A program made the position numbers and the translations under genes. From assembly GCA_009746045.1 (NCBI GenBank), contig RPFO01000027.1, positions 2,054,202 through 2,118,201 of the forward strand: DNA of 64,000 nucleotides, in the 5' to 3' direction. The notes under the pieces are model-generated. The model saw nothing but the letters and a program-made list of their open reading frames with translations. It did no database searches and was not told the DNA's origin. Of this stretch, positions 12,101-22,447 are shown one piece after another. The first letter of the stretch is position 1, and each line of letters begins with the position of its first letter. The stretch is from Mesostigma viride (Eukaryota > Streptophyta > Mesostigmatophyceae > Mesostigmatales > Mesostigmataceae).

Positions 12101-15100
12101 CGGGTGATCCAGCGACCAAGTCCTGGCAATACGACACCACAAACACAGGAATGCTCTCGCCCATGAACGGTGCTGGGCTGCCACTTGGGCTCCCCCTGCT
12201 ATTGCTCGCATCTACAGCGGGAGCCTCCACCCCCGCCGCTGCCCCCCCGGCAACACCTGTCGCGTACGGGCCACCCCGCACCCCCACAGGGTCCCCATCG
12301 GAGGGCCCCAAGGGCGGAGGCGGCGGCGGGGCCAGGTCATCCTCCGCGTTGGCCTCATTCATGCGGGACAGCTTCGAGGGGGTGCTGCTGCTGCTGCTGC
12401 TGCTGCTGCTGGCACTACTGCTGGTCCCGTTTGCGGTAGAGGGGCCGCTATTAGTGGCGGACGTCACTGGGGCAGTGGGGAGTTTCTTCTGGGAGGCCCC
12501 GTGCAGATGAAGGTCGCCCGAGGTACCCATCAGGGCGTCCAGAACGTAGGTGGTGGCCTTGAGCATGCGGCCGCCTGAGGGGTGGGTTGAGGCAGGGTGT
12601 AAATAGGACGCATGAAGTCCGGGGTGGCGGTGGGTCGACAACGAGGTGGTGATGAAGGTGGGGTGTCAAGTTCCGATGGAGTGGGTGGGGGCGGGCGTGG
12701 GGGTTGAGGTGACGGTGGGTTGCGCGAGGGGGGTGGGGGGAGAGGGGAGAGGCATTTGGAGGGGGTGGGGGCAAAAAGCGTAACCTAGAGCGCTGTTTCA
12801 ACATATGCGCTTGCCATCGAAGTAAATTCGCAGCATGTCCTGCAGTCGCTTGTGGTACTACGGCTTCGCAAAGCAACCCCTTGGGTTGGCTTGCGATGGC
12901 GCTGTACTGTTACAACGGATGCGACACGAACCTAGCAAGTGTCATTGCAGCTAACTCGTCTACTCAGAAAGCAGCTAACTCATCTACTCCAAACTAATTT
13001 ATTGTATTTCACATGAAGATAATCCAATCGAAGAGGCTGCGTCTGTGCAAGCATGCTGTTCAAGCATCTTGCAACCAGCGTTACGGGTCCTTTTGGCAGC
13101 ACAGGCGTGCCAAGAAAGCAACGAACCGCCAATCATTCTCATCGCACAGCAAGCTCGTAGCAAAACAAAGTGGCATCACGCCATGACAACATGGCAGAAT
13201 ACGATGGCGACGCAGTAAACCAATAGCGCTAGCATAATAGCATTAACCAGGCCATGCCCGCGACAACCACCGGCAACATAGGATAACAAAATAGCAACTT
13301 GGTAAGCCAAGGTTAGTATAATGGCACCATTGAGACAGGCCATGCATGTACCACTCCAGCCACGCACCTGGGACCCCCCCTGCTTCCCCCCACAGGATTA
13401 GCCCGTAGCGGCTCCCCCCATCAGGAAGCCCCAGGGACGTCGACACGAGCTCCGCTGCCTCCGCCACGCTGGCCGACGCGGGCACTGGGAGCGTGACAGT
13501 GCGGCCGTTGGGCAGGTAGAAGGGGACCTGTAGGCTGCTAACTTTCTGCATGGATGGGGAGGTGGACGGGGATCATGCACGACGGCCATCATGGCGAGAG
13601 GATGGGTTCGCAGCCACGGGGGGAGAGTCAGGCATCTTCTCTCGCGGGGTCTGAGGCATTACAGGGTTAGAACTAGGTGTTGAGGAGGTATAGAGAGGAG
13701 GGTAGGTGGACAGGAACCAGGAGGCTGGTCACTCTGTGGATGGGGAGGTAGCAAAATGGCCTGGTTACTACCAACCAGGGGCCGCATGGGTCAACTGTTA
13801 CGCTCTAACAGAGAACAGGGTAAAAGGGCGCCTGAATACTGCTCACTGTTAGCATGGGGGGGGGCCACACAAATCACAAAACAAGACGTGAAGCTAAAGA
13901 AGGTGGTCGCTTTGCAAAGGTTTAGTGAGGAGGTGCTACAAACTGCCGCATGAGTTAGCAGTTAAGGCCACACTAAAACGGAGGGGCACCAGTAGACTGC
14001 TCACTTTCGGCATGGATGGGGAGGTGATATTGACAACAGACGACAAGCAAGGGGCCACAACCTCAGGTGCAAGAGTCAGGAGCCAGGGATGTAAGAACTG
14101 GGCAGCTAGAAGGACACGTGCAGGCTGCTCACTTTAGAGGCATCTGGGGTTTCACGCCAAGCCAAGAAGGGAATAATCGTAGTTGCTGTGCTACAATATA
14201 CGCTGCAATGGCGCATGAGTCGGGCGTCAAGGCCATCCAAAGAGACCACAAGAGAAAGAGAAGGGGGGCAGACACTGTATCCAGTCCTGAGGGAATCCCC
14301 GCCTGGCGACTGCTCGCTTGTGCTTGGGGGTCGACACGTGAAGGAATCTGGGCATGCGGGGGGAAATGCTGATATGAAGCCACAAGATGATCCTTATTCA
14401 CATACACATCTGATATAAAGCCACAAGATGATCCTTATTCACATACACATCTGATATGCCATGCGGGGGGAAATGCTGATATAAAGCCACAAGATGATCC
14501 TTATTTACATACACATCTGATATAAAGCCACAAGATGATCCTTATTCACATACACATCTGATATAAAGCCACAAGATAATGTCCTTATTCACATACACAT
14601 CTGATATAAAGCCACACGATGATGTCCTTATTCACATACACATCTGATATAAAGCCACACGATGATGTCCTTATTCACATACACATCTTCGTTATCAGAC
14701 GCTGCGAGTCCTAGTTCTGGGGATCCTGCTTCCATAGGAATACAAAGCAACTATTAAAAAAGAGCAAAAAACTGACATGATCCGTAAAATCATGTCCACT
14801 GCGATGATGCATCCACTACCTTCCTCGCGGCACCAACAAGCGCCATCATGTGTGCTGCTCTTAACACACTATAGGACGATATAATAGCTCATATCTATAT
14901 AGAAAGATATAACAGTTCATGTATAATCCGTGTATTATAATGTCGTACACATGATAGAACGATGCAGTTATGGACATTGCTCCCTTGCCGTTAATTCTAC
15001 AGCATTTCCTTACTGCATGCTAGTAAAATACCAAGCGCATCCACTTCAACATTACAAATACCTCACGGGACATCACCCAATTTGGTGGAATCATCTGTTT

Positions 15101-18100
15101 AAAGCATAGGAGGCATCACCACCGCTGTCATCTCATGTGTCAAACGCAATGACACCCAATACCAAGGCAAGCTACTGACCCAATACCAAGGCAAGCTACT
15201 GACCCACTGCCAAGGCAAGCTACTGACACCCAATACCAAGGCAAGCTACTGACCCAATGCCAAGGCAAGCTACTGACCCAATGCCAAGGCAAGCTACTGA
15301 CCCAATGCCAAGGCAAGCTACTGACCCAATACCAAGGCAAGCTACTGACCCAATGCCAGGGCAAGCTACTGACCCAATGCCAAGGCAAGCTACTGACCCA
15401 ATGCCAAGGCAAGCTACTGACCCAATGCCAAGGCAAGCTACTGACTCAATGCCAAGGCAAGCTACTGACCCAATACCAACGCAAGCTACTGACCCACTGC
15501 CAAGGCAAGCTACTGAGTCAATACCAAGGCAAGCTACTGACCCACTGCCAAGGCAAGCTACTGAGTCAATACCAAGGCAAGCTACTGACCCAATACCAAG
15601 GCAAGCTACTGACACCCAATACCAAGGCAAGCTACTGACCCAATGCCAAGGCAAGCTACTGACCCAATGCCAAGGCAAGCTACTGACCCAATGCCAAGGC
15701 AAGCTACTGACCCAATGCCAAGGCAAGCTACTGACCCAATGCTAAGGCAAGCTACTGACCCAATGCCAAGGCAAGCTACTGACTCAATGCCAGGGCAAGC
15801 TACTGACCCACTGCCAAGGCAAGCTACTGAGTCAATACCAAGGCAAGCTACTGACCCAATGCCAAGGCAAGCTACTGACCCAATGCCAAGGCAAGCTACT
15901 GACCCAATGCCAAGGCAAGCTACTTATACCATTCTAGAAACACCTTACCTCCACCGCCGTCATTTCCTGCGTTGACGGCACTGACACGCGCGCCCCGCAC
16001 ACCATGGCTTTGCGCAGCCGGGCGAGGCAAAAGGCAGCCCAGGTGGCACGACCAGGTACCGCCTGCGCGGGGAAAAAAAAAAGAGGAAGAAAAAAAGACG
16101 CGAGTAGAGTGGACAGCATGCTTTATCGTGTACACGTTAGAATCAAGTCACATGTGCACAGCATGGAGCCAATCGTAGGCCATACCACTCATTGCACGGT
16201 CCAACCCCTACCGGTACCCACAACAACAGTCATTTGTTGACAACTCTACGAGTGCACCCCCTGATGACATGGCAAAAATACCAAGGAGACAACCATACGG
16301 CTATCGTATGCCATACGTGCACGGCATAGTGTAGTAGTCGCTGGCTGACTGAGACGTGCAGAACATGCAATGCCATGCGATACCCAAGTAGTAAATGCTT
16401 CGGTACGTGACACGTCCATTTGTCGGCCATGCCATTCACTGTCGTGGACAGTTGGGCATGTGCCCATCCATGGTACGCTATAGTGCCCATCCATGGTACG
16501 CAATAGTGCCCATCCATGGTACGCTATAGTGCCCATCGTTGGTACGCTATAGTGCCCATCCATGGTACGCTTTAGTGCCCATCCATGGTACGCTATAGTG
16601 CCCATCAACGGCATGCTGCAGGGATCATATTAACAACCACCTCTCCTTGTACGCAGAGGCAAGGGTGACCGATTCCTACCCCTTATTCCTACCCCTTATT
16701 CCTAGCCCTTATTCCTAGCCCTTATTCCTAGAAACTGTGCCGCTGATAGCTAGCTCATGGCGACTAGTATTTGCCTACCAAAAGGGGTAACAAACATCAC
16801 TGTCAATTACAAACAACATTATCTAGGCGTCCGTAACATTTTTGCATTGCTCCACTTCGCTCTTACTTCTCGGCCAATCCCATAAGTATGAAATCCCAAG
16901 TTCTTCAAGCAAGGGGTTGCTCTCATGAATCCTAGTCATCTTTCCCAGCAAAAAGCATGTGACCAAAAAGTAGCCATGTGGCGGCAGGCAGAGCACCGGT
17001 GGATAGTGACAGCCAGGACATAGCCGCATCCTCAGCATACGAAACTGATTAACGAGTCAAAACGTGAAATGTCTTATAGCATCAAACAGGACTCGCAGCA
17101 CTCCATAATTGTATGACACCAGCACTTCGTACAGTTGATGCTGGATTTGTCACATTCCTGCAAGCCCAAGCCCAACATAGACACCCCCCCTCCCTCCACA
17201 TGCTATTCGGTGCTCCCCCCTCCCCCCCTCACTTGCGCTTTGCCATCCTTCCTCTCCCCCTGACTTGCTCCATCCCCCCCCCCTTTCCCCTACCTTTCCC
17301 ACCCAAACCCCTCCCCTAACCTTTGAACTCTCCCCACCCTTACCTTCACAGTTCATGTTACCTAGTTGTGACCCTCAGATGTCTCCACAGTACGATCTCT
17401 CACCTGCCTCTGTTATGTCAACCCTCACCTACCTGAGGGTGTAACAATTTACCCTCCCTAGGCCCCTCACCTCCCCACCCTCCTTGATTCCCCCTCCCCC
17501 TCTCACCTGCCGCAACTCGGCCAGGCTCATCGAGCGAACTCCGCCGTCTTCCACGCCTCGTGACCGGCTGGACCCATTACTGGCCGCCGCCACCGCTGCC
17601 GTCGCCGCCGCAACTGCAGCCGCAGCAGCCTCCACGGCTTGCTGCGCGGCAGGGGCAGCCCCCATCTCATTCCAGAGATGGGCCTCCAGGAATTGGCTGA
17701 GGGACTCGGAGGGGGGGAACGTGCCCGCGCAGAGAGCTAGCAGCCGCCATCCGCGATAGAAGCTCACCCTGGCAAGGGGAGAGAAGGGTTTTATGTGTGC
17801 CAGGTGGGCGGGGGGGGGGAAGGGGTTAGGAAAGGCAGGGAATGTGGTGTACCAGGGGTAAAAGGGCCAGCAGATAAGGGATTTGCGATGCCAGGAAGGT
17901 GGGGTTGAGGCACCTGCCAAGAACGGGGGGCAGGGAAGTCTGCTTTCCTTGACGCCGGATGTATCCCACATTAATACACATGCCAGGAGTACAGGGTATG
18001 AGAGTGACGCAAGCAGGGTAGGGGGTATGGGGTAACCCATGAGGAAATAGGGTTGACGGTCCTGCTTCCCATTATGGAACATACCGTACACACTATAAAT

Positions 18101-19886
18101 GAATAGTAACTACGAACGTGCTCACCGGCTGGGGTTGGCGGTCATCTGCTTGACCACCTGGCAGAAAATCTCGTCGCGCATGTCCACCTCAGATATGCCC
18201 GCAAGCAACAACTTGACCGCCAGCTCGTGCGCATCGTGCTTGCTCTTGCGGTCGCCCATGTAGGACAGCACGTCTGGTTGTCCAGGCATATATTTGTTTG
18301 CACATACGGGGGGGAGGGGGGGGCCAAAGGCACACGAGTATGCGTGTGAGAGGGTACGGGTGCCAGCGGAGCGCTTGGTGTTTGCTCTTGCCCAAGTAGC
18401 CCATGTAGGACAGCACCTCCGGTTGCCCCTGGGTACATTTGCACATGAAAGGGGCAAAAGTTCCTCGAGTAAACAGGCAATATTTGGGTAAGGTGAGCTT
18501 GGCAGGAAGGGGCACGCATGAGCCAGCCCACGAGTTGGGATGGGGGGATGGAGGGCGGATTGCCGGAGGAAAAGGGGGGGGTAGCACATGGGGGTGGAAG
18601 GGGTGGGAGGGAAAATGGGCAGGTAGGGGGGGAGGTATGAGGGTCGGGTGGAGGCTAGGAGGGGGGTTAAGCGGATGCGTGAATGGATTGCGAGGCGGTG
18701 GGGTGGGGTGGGGTCGGAGGGGAGGGGCGGATCTGTGTATGGATGGACGGACCAATCGCATAAGTGAATTGCACTGTCGGCGGGAATCGCTCTCCGCCCA
18801 GCTTGCGTCATAAGGATCATAAGAATACAACTTTTATCCCCTTGACCTAGCAACGAATGCTAGGTAAAGTAGTTCCCGTTAGGTTTGACTACCCCGCTCA
18901 CATTTGGAGATCTTGCACGCAGAGGCGGACATGGTCGGCGAGAGCGCCAGCTTCTTGAGAAGTGGCCGGGGCAGCACGGTCTGGGCACCGAACAGAAGCA
19001 AAGGGGTTGAGGCGAGGATGAAAACAATACAACTCAATAAAGCAACACAGTTGACAGTATAGTTCATTGATTAGATAGGGCCCATGGATGCGAGTGGACA
19101 GGCCAGCTAATTAAAGCATAAGGGCGAGTTCCCTCCGCCGGATCGAGCCATTATGAATACTCCATGACCTACCAACATTGGCATTTTGTCTACTATAGCC
19201 TTAGTGTAGTTATGGCAGTATATGGAAGCATCTGGCAGAGCTCCATGACCTACCAACGGAGCCAGGAGTACCATTCACCCATGAACCTCTAGGGTGTTCA
19301 ACTACAAACCCACTTACCAAGGCTATGCCCTGGGATGGCCACCTAAGAGACGGGATGCTTGTGAAAGGGACACCTACATATAAATATAAAAATAGACACA
19401 GTTGCTATCCCTTACTCTCACAAGTACAATTCCCTTCCTATTGTAAGATGAGCACGACTCATCTACAAGCACAACGTGAGCACATGTACACGAGTGCAAC
19501 GTGGACACGGTACATACAGTATACAAGTACAACGTGAGCATGATGCATATACAAGTACAAAGTGACATCTAGGACACCCACCTTGGAGTGTTCCAGCAGC
19601 GGTACGGAGACCAGCTTATTGAACATCCCTGAGCCAGGCAGCGCGAACGATGCGGGCGATGAGGGCGCCGATAGTGACAGCCCACCGCCGTCACCAAGCT
19701 TGTCCCCCGGTTTGCCCGTCGGCGCAAAGTGGCTACTAGCAAACGCGGCCATGCTCAGTCCGGCCATCGCAGGTGGCTGCGAGGGCACAGGTTCTCCCCC
19801 GACTCGCCCGCTCGCGTCGATTTGGACGCGGGTGTCGTCAATGACAGCGAAAATGGAGCTGCCTCCACCGGCGGGGACGTTTGTGC
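6026..19886 (-). CDS. Gene A: MyTH4-FERM domain protein, 12 C-terminal exons
   Basis: The exons, in transcript order, are 19886-19582, 18980-18902, 18273-18126, 17768-17507, 13545-13368, 12574-11763, 11321-11185, 10460-10214, 9214-9128, 8197-8115, 7239-7203 and 6127-6026. All junctions are GT-AG and in phase, giving about 825 codons. The order is a linker, MyTH4, then FERM lobes F1, F2 and F3, ending 24 residues after F3. MyTH4-FERM tandems occur in some myosins and in kinesins such as plant KCBP, where they bind microtubules or membrane cargo. Because the tandem is C-terminal here, the protein cannot have the KCBP order with a C-terminal motor. The N-terminal part lies at higher coordinates, and I found no motor domain, so the protein could be a myosin-like tail or a motorless MyTH4-FERM protein. 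Confidence 0.85.
6128..6690. other. Last intron of gene A
   Basis: No additional exon, RNA gene or tandem repeat was recognised. The + strand open frame 6045-6293 is a shadow over the terminal exon. Confidence 0.5.
7203..7239 (-). CDS. Gene A microexon (37 bp): F3
   Basis: The exon reads VYNHEYRFSTSQ after completing an isoleucine codon from the previous exon. Together they give FSIVTGNIVYNHEYRFSTSQ, the strand-turn-strand near the end of F3. The acceptor is gatgcag and the donor CCAG|GT. Copies of its 3' edge are downstream at about 7101-7140, 7000-7033 and 6699-6735. Confidence 0.85.
7590..7705. repeat. 31-bp tandem repeat
   Basis: Four units of aggtaagaaacagaattgtt... follow one another with few changes inside the intron. 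Just upstream, a 60-bp segment (tatatgaacatcatgagtag...) is duplicated at 7455-7555. Confidence 0.85.
7884..8110 (-). repeat. Minisatellite made of an exon 3' edge
   Basis: About seven 30-32 bp units (for example cacgttgccggtcactatgg in + orientation) abut the donor of exon 8197-8115. Each is a diverged copy of the exon's last 17 or so bases (ATAGTGACCGGCAACAT) plus the first intron bases (GTGAGTGTTG in the authentic copy, GTAAGTGCTA in the repeats). The array therefore consists of tandem copies of a 5' splice site. Confidence 0.9.
8115..8197 (-). CDS. Gene A exon: FERM F3 middle
   Basis: The exon reads EVLKSVLFTEICSWGHSPTS then FSIVTGN, with the acceptor gtcacag and the strong donor AT|GTGAGT. 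It matches the central strands of F3. Partial copies of its 5' edge lie upstream at about 8285-8345 and 8380-8428, and its 3' edge has been amplified downstream into an array. Confidence 0.88.
8640..8980 (-). repeat. Four intronic copies of the F3 exon 3' edge
   Basis: Copies of the end of exon 9214-9128, with the family sequence caccttggtggtcgcgtg in + orientation, lie at about 8928-8980, 8850-8885, 8755-8790 and 8640-8670. The best-preserved one reads VVSFVHTTTKV against VFFAHAATKV in the exon. Confidence 0.85.
9128..9214 (-). CDS. Gene A exon: FERM F3, first strands
   Basis: The exon reads KALSEQGLPSEVQIGVGPSS then VFFAHAATK. This corresponds to the first beta strands of the PH-like F3 lobe (lengthwise similar to the LPGRIILGINKRGVHFF region of KCBP). 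The acceptor is cggcag and the donor ACCAAG|GTACAT; it is in phase 0 on both sides. Confidence 0.85.
10214..10460 (-). CDS. Gene A exon: FERM F2 second half
   Basis: The exon reads ELPIVGYIPRAHLAG, then QVAATWQGEISQLLETSW, a Gly/Pro-rich loop, then RLTYLRCLQASCPLYGATWF and LAK. The Y(I/L)P...W...I......YL..C...P.YG..(F/W)F pattern is the second half of F2. The acceptor is ctgcag and the donor GCCAAG|GTACTG. Confidence 0.93.
10690..10935 (-). repeat. Three intronic copies of the F2 exon 3' edge
   Basis: Copies of the last 40 or so bases of exon 11321-11185, including the AG|GTGGG donor, lie at about 10862-10915, 10805-10847 and 10708-10750. The nearest reads DVNTQLSTSDTR against DVSTQFSVSEFR in the exon. 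Each retains a potential GT donor, so they are potential decoy 5' splice sites. Confidence 0.85.
10955..11045. repeat. 38-bp tandem repeat
   Basis: The unit agggagacaaccagacgcta (first 20 of about 38 bp) is repeated two and a half times inside the gene A intron. Confidence 0.85.
11085..11145 (+). mobile_element. Fossil LINE 3' tail
   Basis: The string gaggatttatgctcacgtga followed by cgcagtctacgtgt matches the LINE 3' terminal hairpin region (gaggacttatgctcacgtga...) with small changes, then attaatc. It is a short 3' remnant inserted in an intron of gene A. Confidence 0.75.
11185..11321 (-). CDS. Gene A exon: FERM F2 start
   Basis: The exon reads AVHDVLVGVYPTSDVQALQL, then ACLQLRCQLATSPSDVSTQF, then SVSEF. 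The AV.DVL.G.YP...... LA.LQ pattern is the classical opening of FERM F2. It joins in phase both ways. A copy of its 5' edge is upstream (about 11440-11490) and three copies of its 3' edge are downstream. Confidence 0.93.
11763..12574 (-). CDS. Gene A exon: F1/F2 junction with long insert
   Basis: This 812-bp exon starts GRMLKATTYVLDALMGTSGD, where F1 normally ends. It then carries a low-complexity insert with a run of nine serines from a CTG/CAG repeat, a PPPPPP run and Gly/Ala-rich sequence. It resumes conserved FERM sequence with VFVVSYCQDL, LLKLILKRIYFGPG and ELDFEFAQ, the F1-F2 junction. The donor is GCGCAG|GTGGGT. Roughly 190 residues of insert make this F1-F2 link much longer than usual. 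Confidence 0.88.
13368..13545 (-). CDS. Gene A exon: FERM F1 lobe
   Basis: The exon reads KVSSLQVPFYLPNGRTVTLP then VAEAAELVSTSLGLPDGG and RYGLILWGEAGG. This is the ubiquitin-like F1 lobe of a FERM domain (beta strand, polar turn, T-rich strand, helix). The acceptor is catgcag and the donor CCCAG|GTGCGT. Four diverged copies of its 5' edge lie upstream. Confidence 0.9.
13710..14150 (-). repeat. Four intronic copies of the F1 exon 5' edge
   Basis: Diverged copies of the acceptor plus the first 30 or so bases of exon 13545-13368 lie at about 13710-13750, 13823-13863, 13981-14026 and 14108-14150, all on the - strand. They translate to forms such as VSSIQAPFYP, VSSLLVPLR and VSSLHVSF against VSSLQVPFYLP in the exon. 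Spacing is irregular (about 110-160 bp), so this is repeated copying rather than a simple slippage array. Confidence 0.88.
14379..14690. repeat. 41-bp tandem repeat
   Basis: About seven units beginning atctgatataaagccacaag run head to tail. Some carry a 3-bp insertion (gatgtcc for gatcc). The first units are interrupted by a duplicated ggggggaaatgctgatat string. Confidence 0.9.
15155..15925. repeat. 24-bp minisatellite, about 32 units
   Basis: The unit caaggcaagctactgaccca (first 20 of 24) is repeated about 32 times with a handful of variants (ccaatacc, ccactgcc, gtcaatacc). Because 24 is divisible by three, several frames stay open on both strands, creating spurious repeat proteins (MPRQATDP on + and CLGIGSVA on -). 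It lies in a gene A intron. Confidence 0.95.
16458..16610. repeat. 23-bp tandem repeat
   Basis: Seven units of gtgcccatccatggtacgct plus ata follow each other in the gene A intron. The repeats contain the palindrome CCATGG. Confidence 0.9.
17507..17768 (-). CDS. Gene A exon: MyTH4 end and Ala-rich linker
   Basis: The exon reads VSFYRGWRLLALCAGTFPPS then ESLSQFLEAHLWNEMG. These match the RGW.LL.LC...FPPS..L..FL end of MyTH4. A run of alanine-rich residues (AAAAAVAAATAAV) and SLAELRQ follow, with the donor CAG|GTGAGA. It joins the previous exon in phase (NPS-R-VSFYRGW). Confidence 0.95.
18126..18273 (-). CDS. Gene A exon: MyTH4 core
   Basis: The exon reads YVLSYMGDRKSKHDAHELAV and later RDEIFCQVVKQMTANPSR. 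YMGD and RDEI(F/Y)CQ..KQ..NP.R are hallmark MyTH4 motifs. A diverged copy of the exon's beginning lies upstream in the intron at 18365-18440. Confidence 0.95.
18365..18440 (-). repeat. Intronic copy of the MyTH4 exon 5' edge
   Basis: This stretch repeats the start of exon 18273-18126. It encodes EVLSYMGYLGKSKHQ against DVLSYMGDRKSKHD in the exon, together with its upstream cccctggg/ggcaacc context. It lacks a usable in-phase exon structure, so it is a duplicated exon edge rather than a second exon. Confidence 0.85.
18902..18980 (-). CDS. Gene A exon: start of MyTH4
   Basis: The exon reads TVLPRPLLKKLALSPTMSAS and ends KISK with the donor T|GTGAGC. The PLLK-like start and the following alpha-helical segment match the beginning of MyTH4 domains. 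It joins in phase (T+AC = Tyr) to VLSYMGD in the next exon. Confidence 0.85.
19582..19886 (-). CDS. Gene A exon: linker before MyTH4
   Basis: The acceptor is atccag and the donor is TCCAAG|GTGGGT. The exon reads as SIFAVIDDTRVQIDASGRVG, then a Ser/Gly/Pro-rich linker, then VSVPLLEHSK. The last residues join in phase to the first MyTH4 exon (TVLPRPLLKK). Confidence 0.75.
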
Positions 19887-20841
19887 CTGGATAATGTTGG
19901 CGATCGTGCGTTGTGAGGGAGGGGAGAGGCGGGAGAGAGAGAGAGGGATGGGGGCAGGGGGGGTCGGGGGAGGGGGAGAGGGAGGGAAAGTGGGAGGAGG
20001 GGAGGGAAGGGGAGAGCGCTGGGCAGTCAATGGCTGAAAAAGATGGATAATGAATTGTTTATGATAATGGTTTAAATGGATGGAGGGTTGTTGAACCGAC
20101 TACCTATCCAGGAAACAACCAGCCAATCAAGAAGTTGATGGTAAAGACACGAATGCTGACGACAAGCTCCTTAAAGAGCTATGATGCATGGAATGCTTGC
20201 GGGGAGAGGCGACTTTGGCTCCAAGTCTAAGGGAACTATGTCAAGAGTATTGCACTTAGGCACAGCATCTGAAGGTAAGACTCCGGGCCCAAGAATAATA
20301 GAATCAGGACGCCAAGGTGGCAAAGCAATTAATGCTGGCAGAAGCTGACCATGTACTATTAGTAGTACCGTAACCTGACATCGAAACTCGACAGCTGTCC
20401 CACACGTATCTCCCCCCCAAACACCCTGGCAATGCGACCAGACGCGCAGAGACATGCACGGTGGCTTGCGCAACGGTGGTTTCCATGCGGGACAAGCCAA
20501 GCTGAAATGCCGTATGCATGCTACTTGGTGGCACTTCCCAGCATGCGTACTGGACTGCAGGCAGCCGACGATGTGTGCATGATGGCCACTGAGTGCATGG
20601 GGACAAGCAGTTTTTGTTTCTTATTTCGATAAGACAAGAGAATCTTACCAATATGATAGCAATGACATAGAGAGAGAGGAAAAAAGGAGGCGAAAGAAGG
20701 GCCTGGGAGGGAGACAACACCTCCCTAGGCTGCGGCAGAGTGGCCAACTGCGGTCATATACCATGAAAACATTCAACTTTCCAATAGAAAGAAAGCACTC
20801 AATCAGAGCGAGAAGGGAATATGGCATGGGGGGCAGGCAAC

Positions 20842-20982
20842 CTGCCTCGCTTGTCTCTGGGCGCGCCAGGACTCCCTGGCATCTGGCTGAGCCGGCTGGG
20901 GCTCCCCCCCCGCGGGTTCTCCATCGACATGCTCTTGCCCCCCATGCTCTTGCCCCCCATGTGGCTTCCCCGCTCGCATCCC
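20842..20982 (-). CDS. Candidate upstream exon of gene A
   Basis: An open stretch between a cgcgcag acceptor and a GGCAG|GTTG donor reads GSHMGGKSMGGKSMSMENPRG in one frame and looks like disordered linker. Two imperfect copies of the acceptor-side sequence lie upstream (about 20985-21030 and 21060-21095), the same edge-duplication pattern seen at secure exons. Phase to the next exon does not close with this donor, so the boundary is uncertain. Confidence 0.35.
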
Positions 20983-22358
20983 CTGCGCGCGACGTCACGT
21001 GGCAGTGCATGTGCGTTCAATGAGAATACGACAAGCCACACTGCTCTTTTGCTCACATTACCTACACGCGATGCCACGTGGCAGCGCAGGTGACTTCAGA
21101 GATCACGCATCCGAGAACAATTGAGCCGCTCAATGAGGATACATGCCACACTGCTCTTGCGCTTGCTTGGCCTGCAAGTCAGATCATGCGATGATGCCGT
21201 CCAAATTGTGTGGTGGAAATCAGAATTACATGCAGTTCAACAATAACATGGGCCTCCATGCTCCCTACGTTCGGTGTCGCTGCAATTTTGAAGATATTAT
21301 TTTTTACTGGTCGTGTCAAAGCTAAGGTTTTATATTTCGGACCACGTTGGATCGGAGGACAGCGCAAGTCATGCAAAACACAGCCGTTGCTCCTGGATCT
21401 GACCAGGACGGCGGTGAATGTCCGCATCGTTAATTAACTCCAGCATGGCAAGAATGTGCTACATATACTCCCAACGGAGTTATGTTCCTAATTAATGGCA
21501 AGAATGATAGGGGGATCTGGGGATTCAGCATTGGGGCATGAACCATTGAAATCAATCAAAGGAGGAAACAACCATTTTCTGGTCCCTGCCGCTGCACGGT
21601 CAATGCGAGAGACCTGACACAGGAGGTCTGACCTTGATCACGTTCTACAGCATCCCAGCGCCAAGCGCCAAGTCCAAAACATCAGGCTTCCGAGCCGTAT
21701 GTCTTTATAGGTTATCGCACGTCCCGTTTAGGATACTGCAGGTGGGCGCGACCACAAGCCACCCGTGCTCATGCGCTCGGAGATCCTTGACCGTCCCGTT
21801 GGTGGCGGTCCTCCCCCCAGTGCCAACAGCATCACAGAGAGGACCGCATGGGCCACGGTTGACACGAGACGCCATGCAGCCTGCTGCTATGAGACTAGCG
21901 CTTTACTCCGAATTCAGGGTCATGTGGGTGGTGGTCCTCACCAGAGCTCGTATGGCATGGCACAGGGGACAGAATGCGTCAGGGTTACTCTCCACATTTC
22001 CCATCCCTCGTCAAGTTGCGCACGGGGGACTGCCAAGTCGCGCACCCACCGGCAGCGGCTGGGTGCCTCCGCTGGGCTCCGCTCGGAGCGGAAATGACAC
22101 GAGACATCGACATCAGCAACCAGCGCCTTGCACACATACCTCGCTCCACCTGTTGCGATGTACAGCTACACAAAGTGCCTGACACGTTTCTGATGCCATT
22201 GCTCATCTCACCACTGCGCACGGGTCTCCAGCTATGGCAGAGAGGGAAGGGTGGGGAAACCGCATCGACATGACATGCCCTGCTGCCGGACGCTAGCGTA
22301 GCACTTCTGGAGTATATTGTAGCACAGTGTTCGGTGTGCTGGTACCAGTATCGCTCAC

Positions 22359-22447
22359 CACAGAGCATGGGACATGGCGGACAGGGAAGGGTTGAACACG
22401 CCGCTGCTGTCGTACGCCACCGCCGCCGACGTCGAGATGGACGCGCG
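22359..22447 (-). CDS. Candidate upstream exon of gene A
   Basis: An 89-bp open stretch is bounded by ctgccag and a strong donor (TGTG|GTGAGCG). It reads SISTSAAVAYDSSGVFNPSL and similar Ser/Ala-rich sequence. Exon-like boundaries on the correct strand are the only support. No domain was recognised. Confidence 0.4.

Larger units (their letters stand above)
14151..17506 (-). other. Long gene A intron filled with tandem repeats
   Basis: This 4-kb intron (its full extent is 13546-17506) contains the 41-bp array at 14379-14690, the 24-bp array at 15155-15925, the 23-bp array at 16458-16610 and a 12-bp 'ccttattcctac' array at 16675-16730. A pyrimidine-rich zone lies at 17170-17340. No exon was recognised between 14151 and 17506. 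Confidence 0.6.

Noticed and set aside
15140-15975. Long open frames with 8-residue repeats over the 24-bp array
   Set aside because: The unit length is a multiple of three, so several frames on both strands are open at once. No start context, domain or splice support exists, and the region lies inside a gene A intron.
18122-18853. 243-codon - strand ORF reading through two MyTH4 exon copies
   Set aside because: Its upstream part is intron. The acceptor at 18274 gives the in-phase junction with the previous exon, and the rest is low-complexity.
6026-19886. Calling gene A a KCBP kinesin
   Set aside because: The terminal exon with a stop right after FERM F3 leaves no room for the C-terminal motor that defines KCBP.
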